A program made the position numbers and the translations under genes. The notes under the pieces were generated by a model. It made no database searches. It was not told where the DNA came from and saw nothing but the letters and a program-made list of their open reading frames with translations. Below, one piece after another: positions 7,880 to 18,220 of a stretch of 64,000 nt of DNA (position 1 is the first letter of the stretch; each line of letters opens with the position of its first letter). The stretch lies in contig NZ_LR732817.1 in the NCBI RefSeq assembly GCF_902506195.1, positions 327,147 to 391,146 of the forward strand, in the 5' to 3' direction. The DNA comes from Citricoccus sp. K5. Lineage in GTDB: Bacteria > Actinomycetota > Actinomycetes > Actinomycetales > Micrococcaceae.

Positions 7880-8341
7880 ATGTACGCACCGCTCGACCTC
7901 CAGACCCCGCTCGTCGCCCAGTGGATCGGCATCCTGTTGGCGGTCGCGGGCCTGGCCGTCGTCGCCCATGGCCTGTGGCGGCGCAAACGCTACCGCGCCC
8001 ACCTTGACGATGAGGACGCCCGCTACGCAGGGCCGGACCGGCTCAGGGATGCCGTCCGCGAGACCGTCGCCGGCGCCGGGGTGCTGGTGATCGGCGTGGC
8101 CGCCATCGTCTACTCGGTCTTCGGCAACCAGGCCTGGCAGGACGCCGTCCAGGACAACGTGGCCGCCAAGTACGGGGTCGAATCCGTGCAGGGCAAGGAA
8201 TGGCGGGGCAACGCGCTCAACGCGGACGTCACCATGCCAGACGGCACGGTCCACCGGGATGTGCTCATCACCTTCGAGGACTCGGGCGAGCCGCAGATCA
8301 CCCGGGACCTGACCCAGCCGCCCGAGCAGCCTGAACAGTAG
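7880..8341 (+). CDS. small membrane protein, unknown function
   Basis: 153 residues with two transmembrane helices (about 13-33 and 63-82) and a soluble C-terminal domain of about 70 residues (YGVESVQGKEWRGNALNADV onward) ending in a Pro/Gln/Glu-rich tail. The ATG at 7880 is preceded by GGGGGA at 7864-7869, spaced 10 bases; a longer frame upstream runs through the SLH relic region and is not supported. It ends 17 bp before treY, so it could be co-transcribed with the trehalose genes, but I see no functional link. Confidence 0.7.
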   Translation: MYAPLDLQTPLVAQWIGILLAVAGLAVVAHGLWRRKRYRAHLDDEDARYAGPDRLRDAVRETVAGAGVLVIGVAAIVYSVFGNQAWQDAVQDNVAAKYGVESVQGKEWRGNALNADVTMPDGTVHRDVLITFEDSGEPQITRDLTQPPEQPEQ

Positions 8342-8358
8342 GTCCGGGGTTTGCTACC

Positions 8359-10908
8359 GTGCACCACGTGACCAGCCCGCAGAACGCCCCCGCATCCACC
8401 TACCGCCTGCAGCTCACCGCGGACTTCACGCTCGACAGCGCCCGCGAGATCCTGCCCTACCTGCGGGACCTGGGAGTCGACTGGCTCTACCTCTCCCCGA
8501 TGCTCGGTGCAGAGGAGGGCTCCACCCACGGCTACGACGTGGTGGACACCACCCAGGTGGACGACGCCCGCGGTGGGGAGACCGGGTTGCGTGAGCTGGC
8601 TGAGGCCGTGCACGCGGCCGGCGGCGGAATTCTCGCCGACATCGTGCCGAACCACGTGGGCGTGGCCACCCCCAAGGACAACGCCTGGTGGTGGGACCTG
8701 CTCAAGCACGGCCGAGCCTCCAAGTACGCGATGGCCTTCGACATCGACTGGGCCGCCGGGGACTCCCGCATCTGGCTGCCCGTCCTGGGGGACGGCACCG
8801 ACGAGGACCCGGAGGCCGAGCTCGCGAGGCTGCGCGTGGTGGACGGGGAGCTGCACTACTACGAGAACGTCTTCCCCCTGGCGCCGGGCACCGAGGAGGC
8901 GGCGCACGCCGCCGTCGGGAACACGGTTGGGGACACAGCCGGGTGCGAGGCCGGGGAGGAAGCTGTAGCCCGCGCCGCACACGATCTGCAGAACTACCGG
9001 CTGATGCCGTGGCGCGAGGCGGACGAGAACCTCAACTACCGCCGCTTCTTCGCGGTCAACTCCCTGGCCGGGGTCCGGGTGGAGATCCCGCGGGTCTTCG
9101 CCGAGACCCACCGCGAGATCCTGTCCTGGGTCCGCGACGGACTCGTGGACGGGCTCCGCGTGGACCACCCAGACGGGCTGGCGGATCCGGGCGGATACTT
9201 CGAGAACCTGCGGCAGGCCACCGGGGGGATCTACCTGCTCGGGGAGAAGATCTTGGAGTCCGGCGAACGACTGCCCGCCGCCTGGCCCATGGACGGCACC
9301 ACCGGCTACGACGCCCTTGGCGAGGTGGACCGCATCCTGACGGACCCGGCCGGTGCCCCTGAGCTCGATGAGGTGGCCGGACGGCTCGGTGGGTGGGGCC
9401 GCACCGAGGATCCCGCCGGAGAGACGGCGGCCGCCGCCGAGGTGGTGTGGGCGGAGATGATCCACGGGACCAAGCGTGCCGTGGCGGATGGCATGCTCCG
9501 CTCCGAGGTCGAACGCCTGGCGCGCCTCGTCCCCGGACTGGTCCCGGACGACGAGGGGACCGGCGAGGACCTCGTCCAGGACGCCCTGGCGGAACTGCTC
9601 GCCTGCTTTCCCGTCTACCGTTCCTACCTGCCGACCGGACGCCATCACCTGGACGACGCCGCCGCTGAGGCCGTGCGCCGCCGTCCCGAGCTGGCGGAGG
9701 CGGTCGAGGCACTCCTGCCGCTGCTGGCCGATCCGGACCACCCCGTGGGTGAACGCTTCCAGCAGACCTCTGGGATGGTCATGGCCAAGGGTGTAGAGGA
9801 CACCGCCTTCTACCGGTACACGCGGTTGGCGTCGCTGAACGAGGTCGGCGGGGACCCGTCGTCGTTCGCGCTGGAGTTGAAGCGGTTCCACGAGCTGCAG
9901 GGGGATCGGCAGGCGCGCATGCCCCGCACCATGACCACGCTCTCCACGCATGACACCAAACGCAGTGAGGACGTCCGTGCCCGGATCGACGTGCTGTCCG
10001 AGATCCCGGGGGAATGGGTCCGCACCCTGGACCGTCTCAGGGAGCTGGCCCCGCTGGGGGACGGCCCGTTCGAGAAGCTGTTGTGGGAGACCATCGTGGG
10101 CGCCTGGCCGGTGGACGGCTCCCCACTTCAGACCCAGCGGCTGGCCGACTACGCGCTCAAGGCCGCCCGCGAGGCCGCGACCCGCACCACCTGGACCGAA
10201 CAGGACGAGGAGTTCGAGGCCGCGCTCGCGGACCTCGCCGAGCGGGCCACCGGGACGGGCGAGCTGCGGGACGAGATCCAGCGCATCGCTGACCGGATCG
10301 CCGTTCCCGGCATGACCAATCAGGTGGCCATGAAGCTCATCCAGCTCACCATGCCCGGCATCCCGGACGTCTACCAGGGCACTGAGGTTCCGTTCCCCAC
10401 CCTCGTGGACCCGGACAACCGCCGGCCCGTGGACTTCCGGGAGCGGACGGCCCTGTTGGCGCGGCTCGACGACGGGTGGGAGCCCGAGTTCCCGGCTCCG
10501 GCAGAGTCGGAGGACGGTTCGACCCGGCCCGACGGCGCCGCGCTCGCCGAGTACGCCGCCGGACTGAAGATGCTCATCACCTCCCGCGCCCTGCGCGCCC
10601 GCCGGGAGCACCCCGAGTGGTTCACCCGCTACGAGGAGCTCGACGTCCTCGGCGAGGCATCGGACCACGTGGTCGCCTTCACCCGGGGCGGGTGTATCAC
10701 CGTGGCCACCCGGTGGCCGCTGGGGCTGGAGGATGAAGGCGGATGGGGAGACGCGGCTGTGGTGCTGCCCCGCCAGACCATGGTGGACCTGCTGACCGGG
10801 CGCCGCTTCGGCGGGGCCTTCACGGACGGCGCCACGCGTCTGGCCGAGGTCTTCGAACGCCACCCGGTGGCGCTGCTGGTGCCGGAGGACGGGAACACGC
10901 TGCGATGA
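8359..10908 (+). CDS. treY: maltooligosyltrehalose synthase TreY
   Basis: An 849-residue GH13 enzyme that turns the reducing-end alpha-1,4 bond of maltodextrins into alpha,alpha-1,1. Visible family regions: [16 protein letters not shown] at the N-terminus, DIVPNHVG (region I), [13 protein letters not shown] (region II, with the nucleophile Asp), LGEKILE (region III, with the acid Glu) and [15 protein letters not shown], which is TreY-specific. GTG at 8359 is used; GTG at 8368 is an alternative and neither has a strong Shine-Dalgarno. The stop overlaps the treZ start by 4 bp, so the two enzymes are translationally coupled. Confidence 0.96.
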   Translation: MHHVTSPQNAPASTYRLQLTADFTLDSAREILPYLRDLGVDWLYLSPMLGAEEGSTHGYDVVDTTQVDDARGGETGLRELAEAVHAAGGGILADIVPNHVGVATPKDNAWWWDLLKHGRASKYAMAFDIDWAAGDSRIWLPVLGDGTDEDPEAELARLRVVDGELHYYENVFPLAPGTEEAAHAAVGNTVGDTAGCEAGEEAVARAAHDLQNYRLMPWREADENLNYRRFFAVNSLAGVRVEIPRVFAETHREILSWVRDGLVDGLRVDHPDGLADPGGYFENLRQATGGIYLLGEKILESGERLPAAWPMDGTTGYDALGEVDRILTDPAGAPELDEVAGRLGGWGRTEDPAGETAAAAEVVWAEMIHGTKRAVADGMLRSEVERLARLVPGLVPDDEGTGEDLVQDALAELLACFPVYRSYLPTGRHHLDDAAAEAVRRRPELAEAVEALLPLLADPDHPVGERFQQTSGMVMAKGVEDTAFYRYTRLASLNEVGGDPSSFALELKRFHELQGDRQARMPRTMTTLSTHDTKRSEDVRARIDVLSEIPGEWVRTLDRLRELAPLGDGPFEKLLWETIVGAWPVDGSPLQTQRLADYALKAAREAATRTTWTEQDEEFEAALADLAERATGTGELRDEIQRIADRIAVPGMTNQVAMKLIQLTMPGIPDVYQGTEVPFPTLVDPDNRRPVDFRERTALLARLDDGWEPEFPAPAESEDGSTRPDGAALAEYAAGLKMLITSRALRARREHPEWFTRYEELDVLGEASDHVVAFTRGGCITVATRWPLGLEDEGGWGDAAVVLPRQTMVDLLTGRRFGGAFTDGATRLAEVFERHPVALLVPEDGNTLR

Positions 10909-12791
10909 GCGCGGCGAGGATGACCCTGCCGCCCCTGTCCGTGTGGGCACCGCACGCGCGGACGGTGGAGCTGGTGTTCACCGAGCACGAGCCCGGGGCC
11001 GTTCATGACGGGGAGAACCGATGGGCGATCGTCGCGTCGGGGGCAATGGAACCCGCCGAGGACGGTTGGTGGGTCCCGGAGGTGCCGGTGGACGCGCCCT
11101 TCGGGGCCGACCACGGATACGGCTACCGGGTGGACGGCGAAGGGCCGTTCCCGGACCCGCGCTCGCGGTGCCAGCCGGACACCGTGCACGGGCCCTCACG
11201 GCTGTTCGACGCCTCGGCACAGGGCTGGAAGGACGGTGATTGGGCCGGCCGCCCGCTGCGGGGTGCGGTGATCTACGAACTCCACCTCGGCACCTTCACG
11301 GACGAGGGAACCCTGGATGCCGCCGCCCAGAAGCTGGACCACCTGGTCTCGCTCGGGGTGACCCACGTGGAACTGCTGCCCGTGAACTCCTTCGGCGGGG
11401 GGCACAACTGGGGCTACGACGGCGTCGGCTGGTACGCCGTGGACGCCTCCTACGGTGGGCCGTCGGCCTATCAACGCTTTGTGGACGCCTGCCACGGGGC
11501 CGGGCTGGCCGTGATCCAGGACGTGGTCTACAACCACCTCGGACCCTCCGGGAACTACCTCCCGCAGTTCGGCCCGTACCTGACCGAGCACTCCACCGGC
11601 TGGGGCAGCGGGCTCAACCTGGACGGCCCGGACTCGGACGAGGTACGCCGGTACATCCTGGACAACGCCCGGATGTGGTTCGAGGACTACCACGTGGACG
11701 GGCTCCGGTTGGATGCCGTCCACGCGCTGCGGGACACCCGTGCCGTGCACCTGCTCGAGGAGCTGGCCGCGGAGACGGACGCCCTGTCAGAGCGGCTGGG
11801 CCGTCCGCTGGTGCTCGTGGCCGAATCGGACCTGAACGATCCGCGGCTCATCGCGGACCGGCCCGGACCCGGGGCCGATGGTGCGGGCGGCTACGGACTG
11901 ACGGGGCAGTGGTCGGACGACTTCCACCACGCCGTCCACGTGGCCCTGACCGGGGAGACGGACGGTTACTACGCCGACTTCGCGCCCCTGTCCGCGCTGG
12001 CCAAGGTGCTCAACGGCGGGTTCTTCCACGATGGCAGCTGGTCCTCCTTCCGCCAACGCCACCACGGCCGGCCGCTGGGGGAGCACCTCCCGGCCGAGGC
12101 CCTGGTGGTCTGTATCCAGAACCACGACCAGGTCGGCAACCGGGCCGCCGGCGATCGCATGGCCGCGAGCCTCGATGAGGGTCAGCTGGTGATCGGCGCC
12201 GCCCTGCTGTTGACCGGTCCCTTCACCCCGATGCTCTTCATGGGAGAGGAGTGGGCGGCCTCCACCCCGTGGCAGTTCTTCACAGCGCACCGTGAACCGG
12301 AGCTGGCGCAGGCGGTGACGGAGGGCCGGCGCCGGGAGTTCGCCCGCATGGCCTGGAGTCACGACGCGGTGCCGGACCCGCAGTCCCCGGAGACCTTCGC
12401 CGCCTCGACGCTGCGGTGGGACGAGGCCGGGACCGGCCGGCACGCCCGGCTGCTGGAGCTCTACCGAACCTTGGCCCGGATCCGCACGGAGCGTCCCGAG
12501 CTGACCGATCCCGACCGCTCCACCACCCGCGCGGTGGTGGATGACGAGCGCCACTGGGTGCGAATGGACCGGGGCGTGGCCGCGGAAAGTGGCGCTGGCG
12601 CCGACGTCGGACCGGGTTCTGTGGTCCTGCTGGCGGCACTGGGTGCGGAGCCGATGCCGATCCCGGATGAGTTGCGCGGATACCGTCTGCTCGCCGGCCA
12701 CGGAGCCGACGGCCCGCGCACGGAGGTTCCCGGTGACGCCCGCGTACAACCCCACGGATTCCTGCTCCTCGGGCGCGGCGGTCAGTCGTAG
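10905..12791 (+). CDS. treZ: maltooligosyltrehalose trehalohydrolase TreZ
   Basis: A 628-residue GH13 enzyme that releases trehalose from the maltooligosyl-trehalose made by TreY. Domains: N-terminal beta-sandwich ([14 protein letters not shown], residues 11-24), then the catalytic barrel with [13 protein letters not shown] (region I), [10 protein letters not shown] (region II, Asp nucleophile), [13 protein letters not shown] (region III, Glu) and [10 protein letters not shown] (region IV). The ATG at 10905 overlaps the treY stop (ATGA). Its 3' end overlaps the convergent DUF4032 gene by 10 bp. Cytoplasmic; makes trehalose from glycogen or maltodextrin. Confidence 0.96.
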   Translation: MSAARMTLPPLSVWAPHARTVELVFTEHEPGAVHDGENRWAIVASGAMEPAEDGWWVPEVPVDAPFGADHGYGYRVDGEGPFPDPRSRCQPDTVHGPSRLFDASAQGWKDGDWAGRPLRGAVIYELHLGTFTDEGTLDAAAQKLDHLVSLGVTHVELLPVNSFGGGHNWGYDGVGWYAVDASYGGPSAYQRFVDACHGAGLAVIQDVVYNHLGPSGNYLPQFGPYLTEHSTGWGSGLNLDGPDSDEVRRYILDNARMWFEDYHVDGLRLDAVHALRDTRAVHLLEELAAETDALSERLGRPLVLVAESDLNDPRLIADRPGPGADGAGGYGLTGQWSDDFHHAVHVALTGETDGYYADFAPLSALAKVLNGGFFHDGSWSSFRQRHHGRPLGEHLPAEALVVCIQNHDQVGNRAAGDRMAASLDEGQLVIGAALLLTGPFTPMLFMGEEWAASTPWQFFTAHREPELAQAVTEGRRREFARMAWSHDAVPDPQSPETFAASTLRWDEAGTGRHARLLELYRTLARIRTERPELTDPDRSTTRAVVDDERHWVRMDRGVAAESGAGADVGPGSVVLLAALGAEPMPIPDELRGYRLLAGHGADGPRTEVPGDARVQPHGFLLLGRGGQS

Positions 12792-14059
12792 TTCTCTGAG
12801 GGGAGTTCGACGGCCTTGAGCATGGTGGTCGTCGGATGCAGCACCACGGCGTCCTCGTCCCGGCGGTGGGGCAGGACGGTCTGGAGGTAGGACTCCAGGG
12901 CCTCGTCCAGTGGCACTGACCGGGACTGGTTCTCGGAGAGATACCAGCGGTGTTCGAGCAACTGGTGCATCACCTCGGCGGGTTCGAGCTTGCCGGACAG
13001 GTTCGCCGGGATGGACTGGGCCACGGGCTCGAAGACCTCGGTCAGCCAACGGTTCGCCGCCTCGTGCTCGTCCATCTCGGGGTGGTTGACGGCCCGGTAC
13101 TCGTCGATGTCCCGCAGCAGCCGCCGGGCCTGGTTCTCCTGCACATCCAGGCCGGTCAGTCCCAACAGGCGGCGCTGGTGGTGACCCGGGTCCACGACCT
13201 TGGGCTGCAGCACCAGTTCGGAGCCGCCCCGGGTGGTGCGGATGGCGTACTCCTCCACATCGAAGCCGAGGGAGTTCAAGCGGCGGATCCGCTCCTCGAC
13301 CCGCCAGCGCTCGCCGGGCCGGAAGGACATGTCCGCGGTGAGCTCCTCCCACAGCCGGCGGTAGGCATCGATGATCAGCTGCGAGGTGGCCACGGGGTCC
13401 ACGTCCCCCTCCACCAGGCCGCCGGACATCAGGTCCATCAGCTCACCGGCCACGTTGACCCGGGCCAGCTCCAGGTCATGCTCCCGCTGGCCGCGGGACA
13501 GGGAGGGATGCAGTTCACCGGTCTCGGCATCCACCAGGTAGGCGGCGAAGGCGCCTGCGTCACGGCGGAACAGGGTGTTGGACAGGGAGACGTCCCCCCA
13601 GTAGAAGCCGGCCAGGTGCAGCTCCACGAGCAGCAGGGCGAGGGCGTCGATCAGCCGGGTCAGGGTGTCCCGGTGCAGCCGCCGGGAGAACACGGCGCGG
13701 TAGGGCAGCGAGAACCGCAGGTGCCGGGTCACGAGCACCGGCGGCAGGGGCTCGCCGTCCGGGTCGGTGCGGCCGGCGACCACGGCCACCGGCTCCACAC
13801 AGGGGACATCCAACCGTTCGAGCCGGCGCAGCAACTGGTATTCGCGGCGGGCCGAGAACTCCGTGGTCTCCTTCACCGCGACCACGGCACCCTCGAGGTG
13901 GGCGAACCGCACCACGTGCCGGGACAGCCCACGGGGGAGGGCGGCGAGGGCGGACTCGGGCCACTCGGCCAAGGGCACGTCCCAGGGCAGGGCGATCAGC
14001 GCCGCAGTGTCCACGGCAGTGCCCGAGGTGGTGATGTCCAGACCGGAACGCGGTGTCAT
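12782..14059 (-). CDS. DUF4032 protein with kinase-like domain
   Basis: 425 residues. The N-terminal 190 residues form a lipopolysaccharide-kinase/protein-kinase fold with the key positions present: K63 in AVVAVKE, E73 in RREYQLL, D156 and N161 in [13 protein letters not shown] (catalytic loop), and D177 in AYLVDAE (metal-binding Asp). The C-terminal half is the actinobacterial DUF4032 domain. The substrate is unknown. Its ATG overlaps the ABC ATPase stop by 4 bp, placing it last in an otsA-otsB-ATPase-DUF4032 operon, so a small sugar, trehalose-related molecule or partner protein is a reasonable target (inference). Confidence 0.85.
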   Translation of the reverse strand: MTPRSGLDITTSGTAVDTAALIALPWDVPLAEWPESALAALPRGLSRHVVRFAHLEGAVVAVKETTEFSARREYQLLRRLERLDVPCVEPVAVVAGRTDPDGEPLPPVLVTRHLRFSLPYRAVFSRRLHRDTLTRLIDALALLLVELHLAGFYWGDVSLSNTLFRRDAGAFAAYLVDAETGELHPSLSRGQREHDLELARVNVAGELMDLMSGGLVEGDVDPVATSQLIIDAYRRLWEELTADMSFRPGERWRVEERIRRLNSLGFDVEEYAIRTTRGGSELVLQPKVVDPGHHQRRLLGLTGLDVQENQARRLLRDIDEYRAVNHPEMDEHEAANRWLTEVFEPVAQSIPANLSGKLEPAEVMHQLLEHRWYLSENQSRSVPLDEALESYLQTVLPHRRDEDAVVLHPTTTMLKAVELPSENYD

Positions 14060-14721
14060 GACACGGCAGTGTCCTCCCTCAGCTGGCCCGAGTCCAGCCG
14101 CAGCAGGCGGTCCGCCACGGGGGCCACCGGCCCGGGCTCGGCGGTGGCGTACAGAGTGGTGACATCCAGGGTGCGGGCCAGGCTGCGGATCAGCTCCGCC
14201 GTGTGGTCCTTCAGGGCCGGGGGCAGAGCGGTGAGAGGATCGTCCATGAGCAGCACGGCAGGCCGGCGGACCACGGCCCGCGCGAGTGCCACCTGCTGGC
14301 GTTGCGGGCCGGTCAGCCGCTCGGGTGTCCAGCCGAGCTGCTCCTCCAGGTCCAGGAGGCGAGCAGCCTCCCGGACCCGGTCCTGCCGTTCTGCCGGGGG
14401 GACGCCGGCCACCCGCAGGGCGAAGCTCATGTTCTCCTGCACGTCCATGTGCGGGTAGAGGGCATAGTTCTGGAAGACGATCACCGCGTCACGGTCGTGC
14501 GCCGGCACCTCGGTCACGTCCACGCCACCGATCAGCACGCGCCCGGTACCCGGCGGCTCCTGCCCGGCCACGACCCGCAGCAGTGTGGACTTGCCGCTGC
14601 GCAGGTCACCGGCGACCACCGTGAACCGGCCGTCCTGGGCCCAGAGGTCCAGCCCGTCCAGGGCGGGGGTCCGCGCTGAAGGGTACTGGACGGTGATGCC
14701 GCGCAGCTCTACGGACGCCAT
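14056..14721 (-). CDS. stand-alone ABC ATPase with degenerate catalytic motifs
   Basis: 221 residues that align with the nucleotide-binding half of MsmK/UgpC-type sugar importer ATPases, without the C-terminal regulatory domain. Walker A is intact (G38 to T46, GDLRSGKST) and the Q-loop is present (FQNYALYPHM). The signature is LTGPQ instead of LSGGQ, the Walker B glutamate is Asp (LLMDDP, D161), the D-loop is TALP rather than SNLD, and the switch His is Ala (YATAEP, A194). It likely binds but poorly hydrolyses ATP. No permease is nearby. It overlaps otsB by 13 bp and DUF4032 by 4 bp. Confidence 0.85.
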   Translation of the reverse strand: MASVELRGITVQYPSARTPALDGLDLWAQDGRFTVVAGDLRSGKSTLLRVVAGQEPPGTGRVLIGGVDVTEVPAHDRDAVIVFQNYALYPHMDVQENMSFALRVAGVPPAERQDRVREAARLLDLEEQLGWTPERLTGPQRQQVALARAVVRRPAVLLMDDPLTALPPALKDHTAELIRSLARTLDVTTLYATAEPGPVAPVADRLLRLDSGQLREDTAVS

Positions 14722-15494
14722 GAACGCACCGCTTCCAGCACGGAGGCCACGTCCGCCGGCCCGCCGATCCTGAACTGCGCTCCGGTCTCTCCGGGGCCGA
14801 CCTTGATGGACACGTCCCGGGCCGGGTCCAGCCGGGCGAATCCCGTCTCGTCCGTCACGTCGTCCCCGGCGAACAACACCGCTTCCGCCCCGGTGACAGA
14901 CCTCAGCAGGTCCAGCCCCTGGCCCTTGTCCGCCCGCACCACGGCGACCTCCAGCACGTCCTTGCCGTGCCCGACGAAGAAGGGTGCCAGGCCGGCCAGC
15001 CCGGCCAGCTCGCCCAACGCCTCTTCGGCCTCGGCCACGGCCCGGCGCCTCGCCTCGTCTGAACGGGCCAGTCGCACCTGCAGCACCCGGCCCGCCGGCT
15101 TGGTCTCCACCCACGAGTCCGGATACCGGGCTGCCACGGGCTCCAACACCTGCCCGACGGCGGCCAGGGCCCGAGCCTGTTCCTCGTCCAGTTCCAGCGG
15201 GGGCGCCTCCGGGCCGAGGCGGCGCTCGGCGCCGTGCGAACCGATGAGGAGCGTCGACTCCGGGGGCGAGGCGACAGCCAGCAGTGATTCCAGGGCTCGG
15301 CCGGAGACCAGCGCCGTGTGAACGCCCGGGAGTCCCGCCAGGGTGGCCAGCGCGCTGGCGTTCGCCGGCAGGGGGCGGGCGTTCTCGGCCAGGTCCACGA
15401 GCTCGGCCATGACCCCGTCGAAGTCCAGCGCCACGAGGATCGATTCCCGCGCGGCGAACTCCTGCAGGGCGGTGGCCAGCCCCGGACCGGTCAT
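14709..15494 (-). CDS. otsB: trehalose-6-phosphate phosphatase OtsB
   Basis: A 261-residue HAD phosphatase that dephosphorylates trehalose-6-phosphate. The nucleophile motif is VALDFDGVMAELV (D24, D26; Val replaces the usual Thr after DxDG), followed by LVSGRALESL, LIGSHGAERR and the C-terminal metal motif VLFAGDDVTDETGF. Length and order of motifs fit OtsB. It overlaps the otsA stop by 4 bp, and its 3' end overlaps the ABC ATPase gene by 13 bp. Second enzyme of the OtsAB pathway, cytoplasmic. Confidence 0.95.
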   Translation of the reverse strand: MTGPGLATALQEFAARESILVALDFDGVMAELVDLAENARPLPANASALATLAGLPGVHTALVSGRALESLLAVASPPESTLLIGSHGAERRLGPEAPPLELDEEQARALAAVGQVLEPVAARYPDSWVETKPAGRVLQVRLARSDEARRRAVAEAEEALGELAGLAGLAPFFVGHGKDVLEVAVVRADKGQGLDLLRSVTGAEAVLFAGDDVTDETGFARLDPARDVSIKVGPGETGAQFRIGGPADVASVLEAVRSWRP

Positions 15495-17128
15495 CGTTCG
15501 TCCTCCGGTGTGGAACCGTCAGCCGTCCCGCTCCCGTCGAAGGGTTCGTCGACCTCGTGGTCCCGGCGCTCGCGGTCGTCGTCGGTGTCCATGAAGGCCG
15601 ACTGCTGTCCGCCGTCCTCCGGTCCGGAGCGTTCCGCCGGGACCGCACCGCCGAGGCGGTCGAGGAAGTCCCGGGACCACTTGTTCACGTCATGGGTGAT
15701 GAGCTGCCGGTGCATCGACTTCATGCGCTTGGTGGCCTCACCGGCGGACATCTCGGTGGCCTCCATGATGGCCTCCTTCAGCCCGTCGATGTCATGGGGG
15801 TTGACCAGCAGGGCCTTGCGCAACTGGTCCGCGGCCCCGGCGAACTCAGAGAGCACCAGCACCCCGCCCCAGCCGCCGCGGGCCGCCACATACTCCTTGG
15901 CCACGAGGTTCATCCCGTCCCGCAGCGCCGTCACCAGCATGACGTCGGCGGCCAGGTAGAGCGCCACCATCTCCTCGACCGGATAGGAGTGGTGCAGGTA
16001 CCGGATGGCGGTGTGGCCCATGGTGTCGAAGGTGCCGTTGACGCGGCCGACGGACAGCTCGATCTCGTCCCGCAGCTCCTTGTAGGAGTCCACGCCCTCC
16101 CGGGACGGGCTGGCCACCTGCACCAGGCAGGCGTCCTCCACGCTCAGCCGGCCGTCCTCGAGCAGCTCGGAGAAGGCCTTGATGCGGTGCCGGATGCCCT
16201 TGGTGTAGTCGAGACGGTCAACGCCCAGGAGGATGGTGCTCGGGTTGCCGAGCTCCTCGCGGATCTGCCGGGCGCGGGCCTGGATGTCCGGGTCCTGGGC
16301 CAGGTCCGTGATGGTGTCCACGTCGATCGAGATGGGGAAGGCGGCCGCGCCCACGGTGCGGGCGCCGCCGTCGTGCTCCTTCACCTGGACCGTATTGGAA
16401 CGGAACGAGGAGCCCAGGATGCGCCGCACGGCGCCCTGGAAGTTCGAGACGTCCGAGCGGCGCTGGAAGCCGATCAGGTCCGCGCCGAGCAGGCCCTCGA
16501 GCACCGGGCGGCGCCACGGCAGCTGCGCGTAGATCTCGACCGGTGGGAACGGGATGTGGTGGAAGTAGCCGATCCGCAGGTCCGGGCGGAGCCGGCGCAG
16601 GATCCGGGGCACCAGCTGCAGCTGGTAATCCTGCACCCAGACCGTGGCCCCCTTGGCGGCGGTGGCGGCCGCGGCATGGGCGAAGCGCGCATTGACCCGC
16701 TGATAGGTGTCCCACCACTGCCGGTGGAATTCCGGGCGGGCGATGACGTCGTGATAGAGCGGCCAGAGGGTGGAATTGGAGAACCCCTCGTAGTACTCGA
16801 CCAGCTCCCGCTCGGTCAGGGCCACGGGGACCAGGTGCATGCCCTCATAGGTGAAGGGCTCCAGCGGCTCGTCCAGCTCCTCCTCCGGGGAACCGCCCCA
16901 TCCGACCCATGCGCCCTCCTGCCGGGTCATGATGGGCGCCAGCGCGGTGACCAGGCCTCCGGGCGATCGGCGCCACGAGCTGGTGCCGTCCTCCTCGAGC
17001 ACGCGGTCCACTGCCAGGCGGTTGGCCACGACCACCAGGTCGGAGTGGCCGGGCGCCGGTGGATCCCCGGCCAGCTTCTCGACGAACGGTACGGTGCCGG
17101 TGGGGATGTCGACGGTGGTGTTGTTCAC
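15491..17128 (-). CDS. otsA: trehalose-6-phosphate synthase OtsA
   Basis: A 545-residue GT20 glycosyltransferase joining UDP- or GDP-glucose to glucose-6-phosphate. Landmarks: LVVVANRLAVDR at the N-terminus, WVQDYQLQLVPRILRRL, GYFHHIPFP, LLGVDRLDYTKGI and ALRDGMNLVAKEYVAA. A 27-residue extension precedes the core and an acidic tail of about 50 residues follows it (rich in Asp/Glu). AGGAGGT (minus strand) lies upstream of the ATG at 17128. It heads the otsA-otsB-ATPase-DUF4032 operon, which converges on treYZ: two trehalose routes in one locus. Confidence 0.96.
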   Translation of the reverse strand: MNNTTVDIPTGTVPFVEKLAGDPPAPGHSDLVVVANRLAVDRVLEEDGTSSWRRSPGGLVTALAPIMTRQEGAWVGWGGSPEEELDEPLEPFTYEGMHLVPVALTERELVEYYEGFSNSTLWPLYHDVIARPEFHRQWWDTYQRVNARFAHAAAATAAKGATVWVQDYQLQLVPRILRRLRPDLRIGYFHHIPFPPVEIYAQLPWRRPVLEGLLGADLIGFQRRSDVSNFQGAVRRILGSSFRSNTVQVKEHDGGARTVGAAAFPISIDVDTITDLAQDPDIQARARQIREELGNPSTILLGVDRLDYTKGIRHRIKAFSELLEDGRLSVEDACLVQVASPSREGVDSYKELRDEIELSVGRVNGTFDTMGHTAIRYLHHSYPVEEMVALYLAADVMLVTALRDGMNLVAKEYVAARGGWGGVLVLSEFAGAADQLRKALLVNPHDIDGLKEAIMEATEMSAGEATKRMKSMHRQLITHDVNKWSRDFLDRLGGAVPAERSGPEDGGQQSAFMDTDDDRERRDHEVDEPFDGSGTADGSTPEDER

Positions 17129-17321
17129 TGCGGACCTCCTTGTCCTCGTCCGTTCCCGAGCCTATCGCCAGGGACCGCCCTGACGGGTTGCCACAGTGTG
17201 AACAGGTTTCTCAGGTTGGCCCGGTAGTCTGGCCCACGGCCCGCCGATGGATGGTATGGGGGATACCGGCCGGCTACACGACACCGCAGCGACCCCGAGA
17301 GTCAGGACGACAGGCAGGACC

Positions 17322-18200
17322 ATGGCGACTAGCAAGAATCAGACGAAGGCCGAACGGCAGCAGACCGCCCGTGAGAAGGCCCGGCAGATGCAGGAGGAGC
17401 AGCGCCGCCAGGAGAAGCGGCGTTCCCTCATGGTGCGCTGGGGCGTCGTCATCGGCGTCGTGGTGGTCATCGCCGTGGTGATCGGCGTCATCTTCATGAA
17501 CTCGTCCCGCTCCATTCCCGACGCCGGCCCCGCGCCGAGCGCGGGCAACGACCAGGGCGGTATCACCCTCACCTCCACCTCCGAACTCGCCCCGGGCGAC
17601 GAAGGCCTCGAGGAGGTCGACGCCACGACCGTCGAGATCCCGGAGGCCACCGGCGAGCAGCCCGAGACCGTCCCCGGTGCGGAGGCCCGCCCGGCCGGTG
17701 AACCGGCCCAGATCATCGTCTACGCCGACGCCAACTGCGTGCACTGTGCCAGCTTCGAGACGGAGAACGCCGAGCAGCTGAACCAGTGGCTGGACGCCGG
17801 CGAGGTCACCGTGGAGTACCGCATGCTGGACTTCCTGGACAACCCCGCCACCGGCAATTACTCCTCCCGCGCCGCCAACGCGGCGACCTGCGTGGCGGAG
17901 AACTCCCCGGAGAACTACAACTCCTTCCTCAGCGAGGTCTTCGGGTCCTACACCGGCCATGGCGGTCAGGGCCTGAGCGACGACGAGCTCAAGGACATGG
18001 CCTCCGGCCTGGGAGCCGACATCGACTCCTGCGTGGACGGCAACACCTACCGTCCCTACGTGAAGTACTCCGGCGCCCAGGCCCGTGCCGCGGGCGTGGC
18101 GGGTACCCCGTCCGTGTGGGTCCAGGGCGAGAACTGGGCCACCGCCGAGCAGGGCCAGTCCTTCACCGACTGGGCCCAGGGCATCATGGACGCGTCCTGA
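17322..18200 (+). CDS. membrane-anchored DsbA-family thioredoxin-fold protein
   Basis: 292 residues: a charged, Gln/Arg-rich helical N-terminus (1-36), one transmembrane helix (about 39-59), an acidic linker, then a DsbA-like thioredoxin domain with the active site CVHC (ANCVHCASFE) and the cis-proline loop GVAGTPSVWV. It should sit on the outer face of the membrane and handle disulfides of exported proteins. The ATG at 17322 is preferred to an upstream frame start at 17247 because the family N-terminus begins MATSKNQTKAERQQ and a purine-rich GGCAGGA precedes it. Divergent from otsA. Confidence 0.88.
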   Translation: MATSKNQTKAERQQTAREKARQMQEEQRRQEKRRSLMVRWGVVIGVVVVIAVVIGVIFMNSSRSIPDAGPAPSAGNDQGGITLTSTSELAPGDEGLEEVDATTVEIPEATGEQPETVPGAEARPAGEPAQIIVYADANCVHCASFETENAEQLNQWLDAGEVTVEYRMLDFLDNPATGNYSSRAANAATCVAENSPENYNSFLSEVFGSYTGHGGQGLSDDELKDMASGLGADIDSCVDGNTYRPYVKYSGAQARAAGVAGTPSVWVQGENWATAEQGQSFTDWAQGIMDAS

Positions 18201-18220
18201 TCGCCTGATCCGCTACTCTG

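Noticed and set aside
8110-10950. A 946-codon open frame on the minus strand opposite treY
   Set aside because: It has no family similarity and low-complexity Gly/Val/Arg composition; treY on the plus strand has all GH13 catalytic motifs. High GC content makes long antisense frames common.
14722-15648. The minus-strand frame of the ABC ATPase continuing open for about 300 codons upstream
   Set aside because: It runs through otsB in a different frame and encodes Arg/Gly-rich noise; the ATPase family begins at MASVELRGI (14721).
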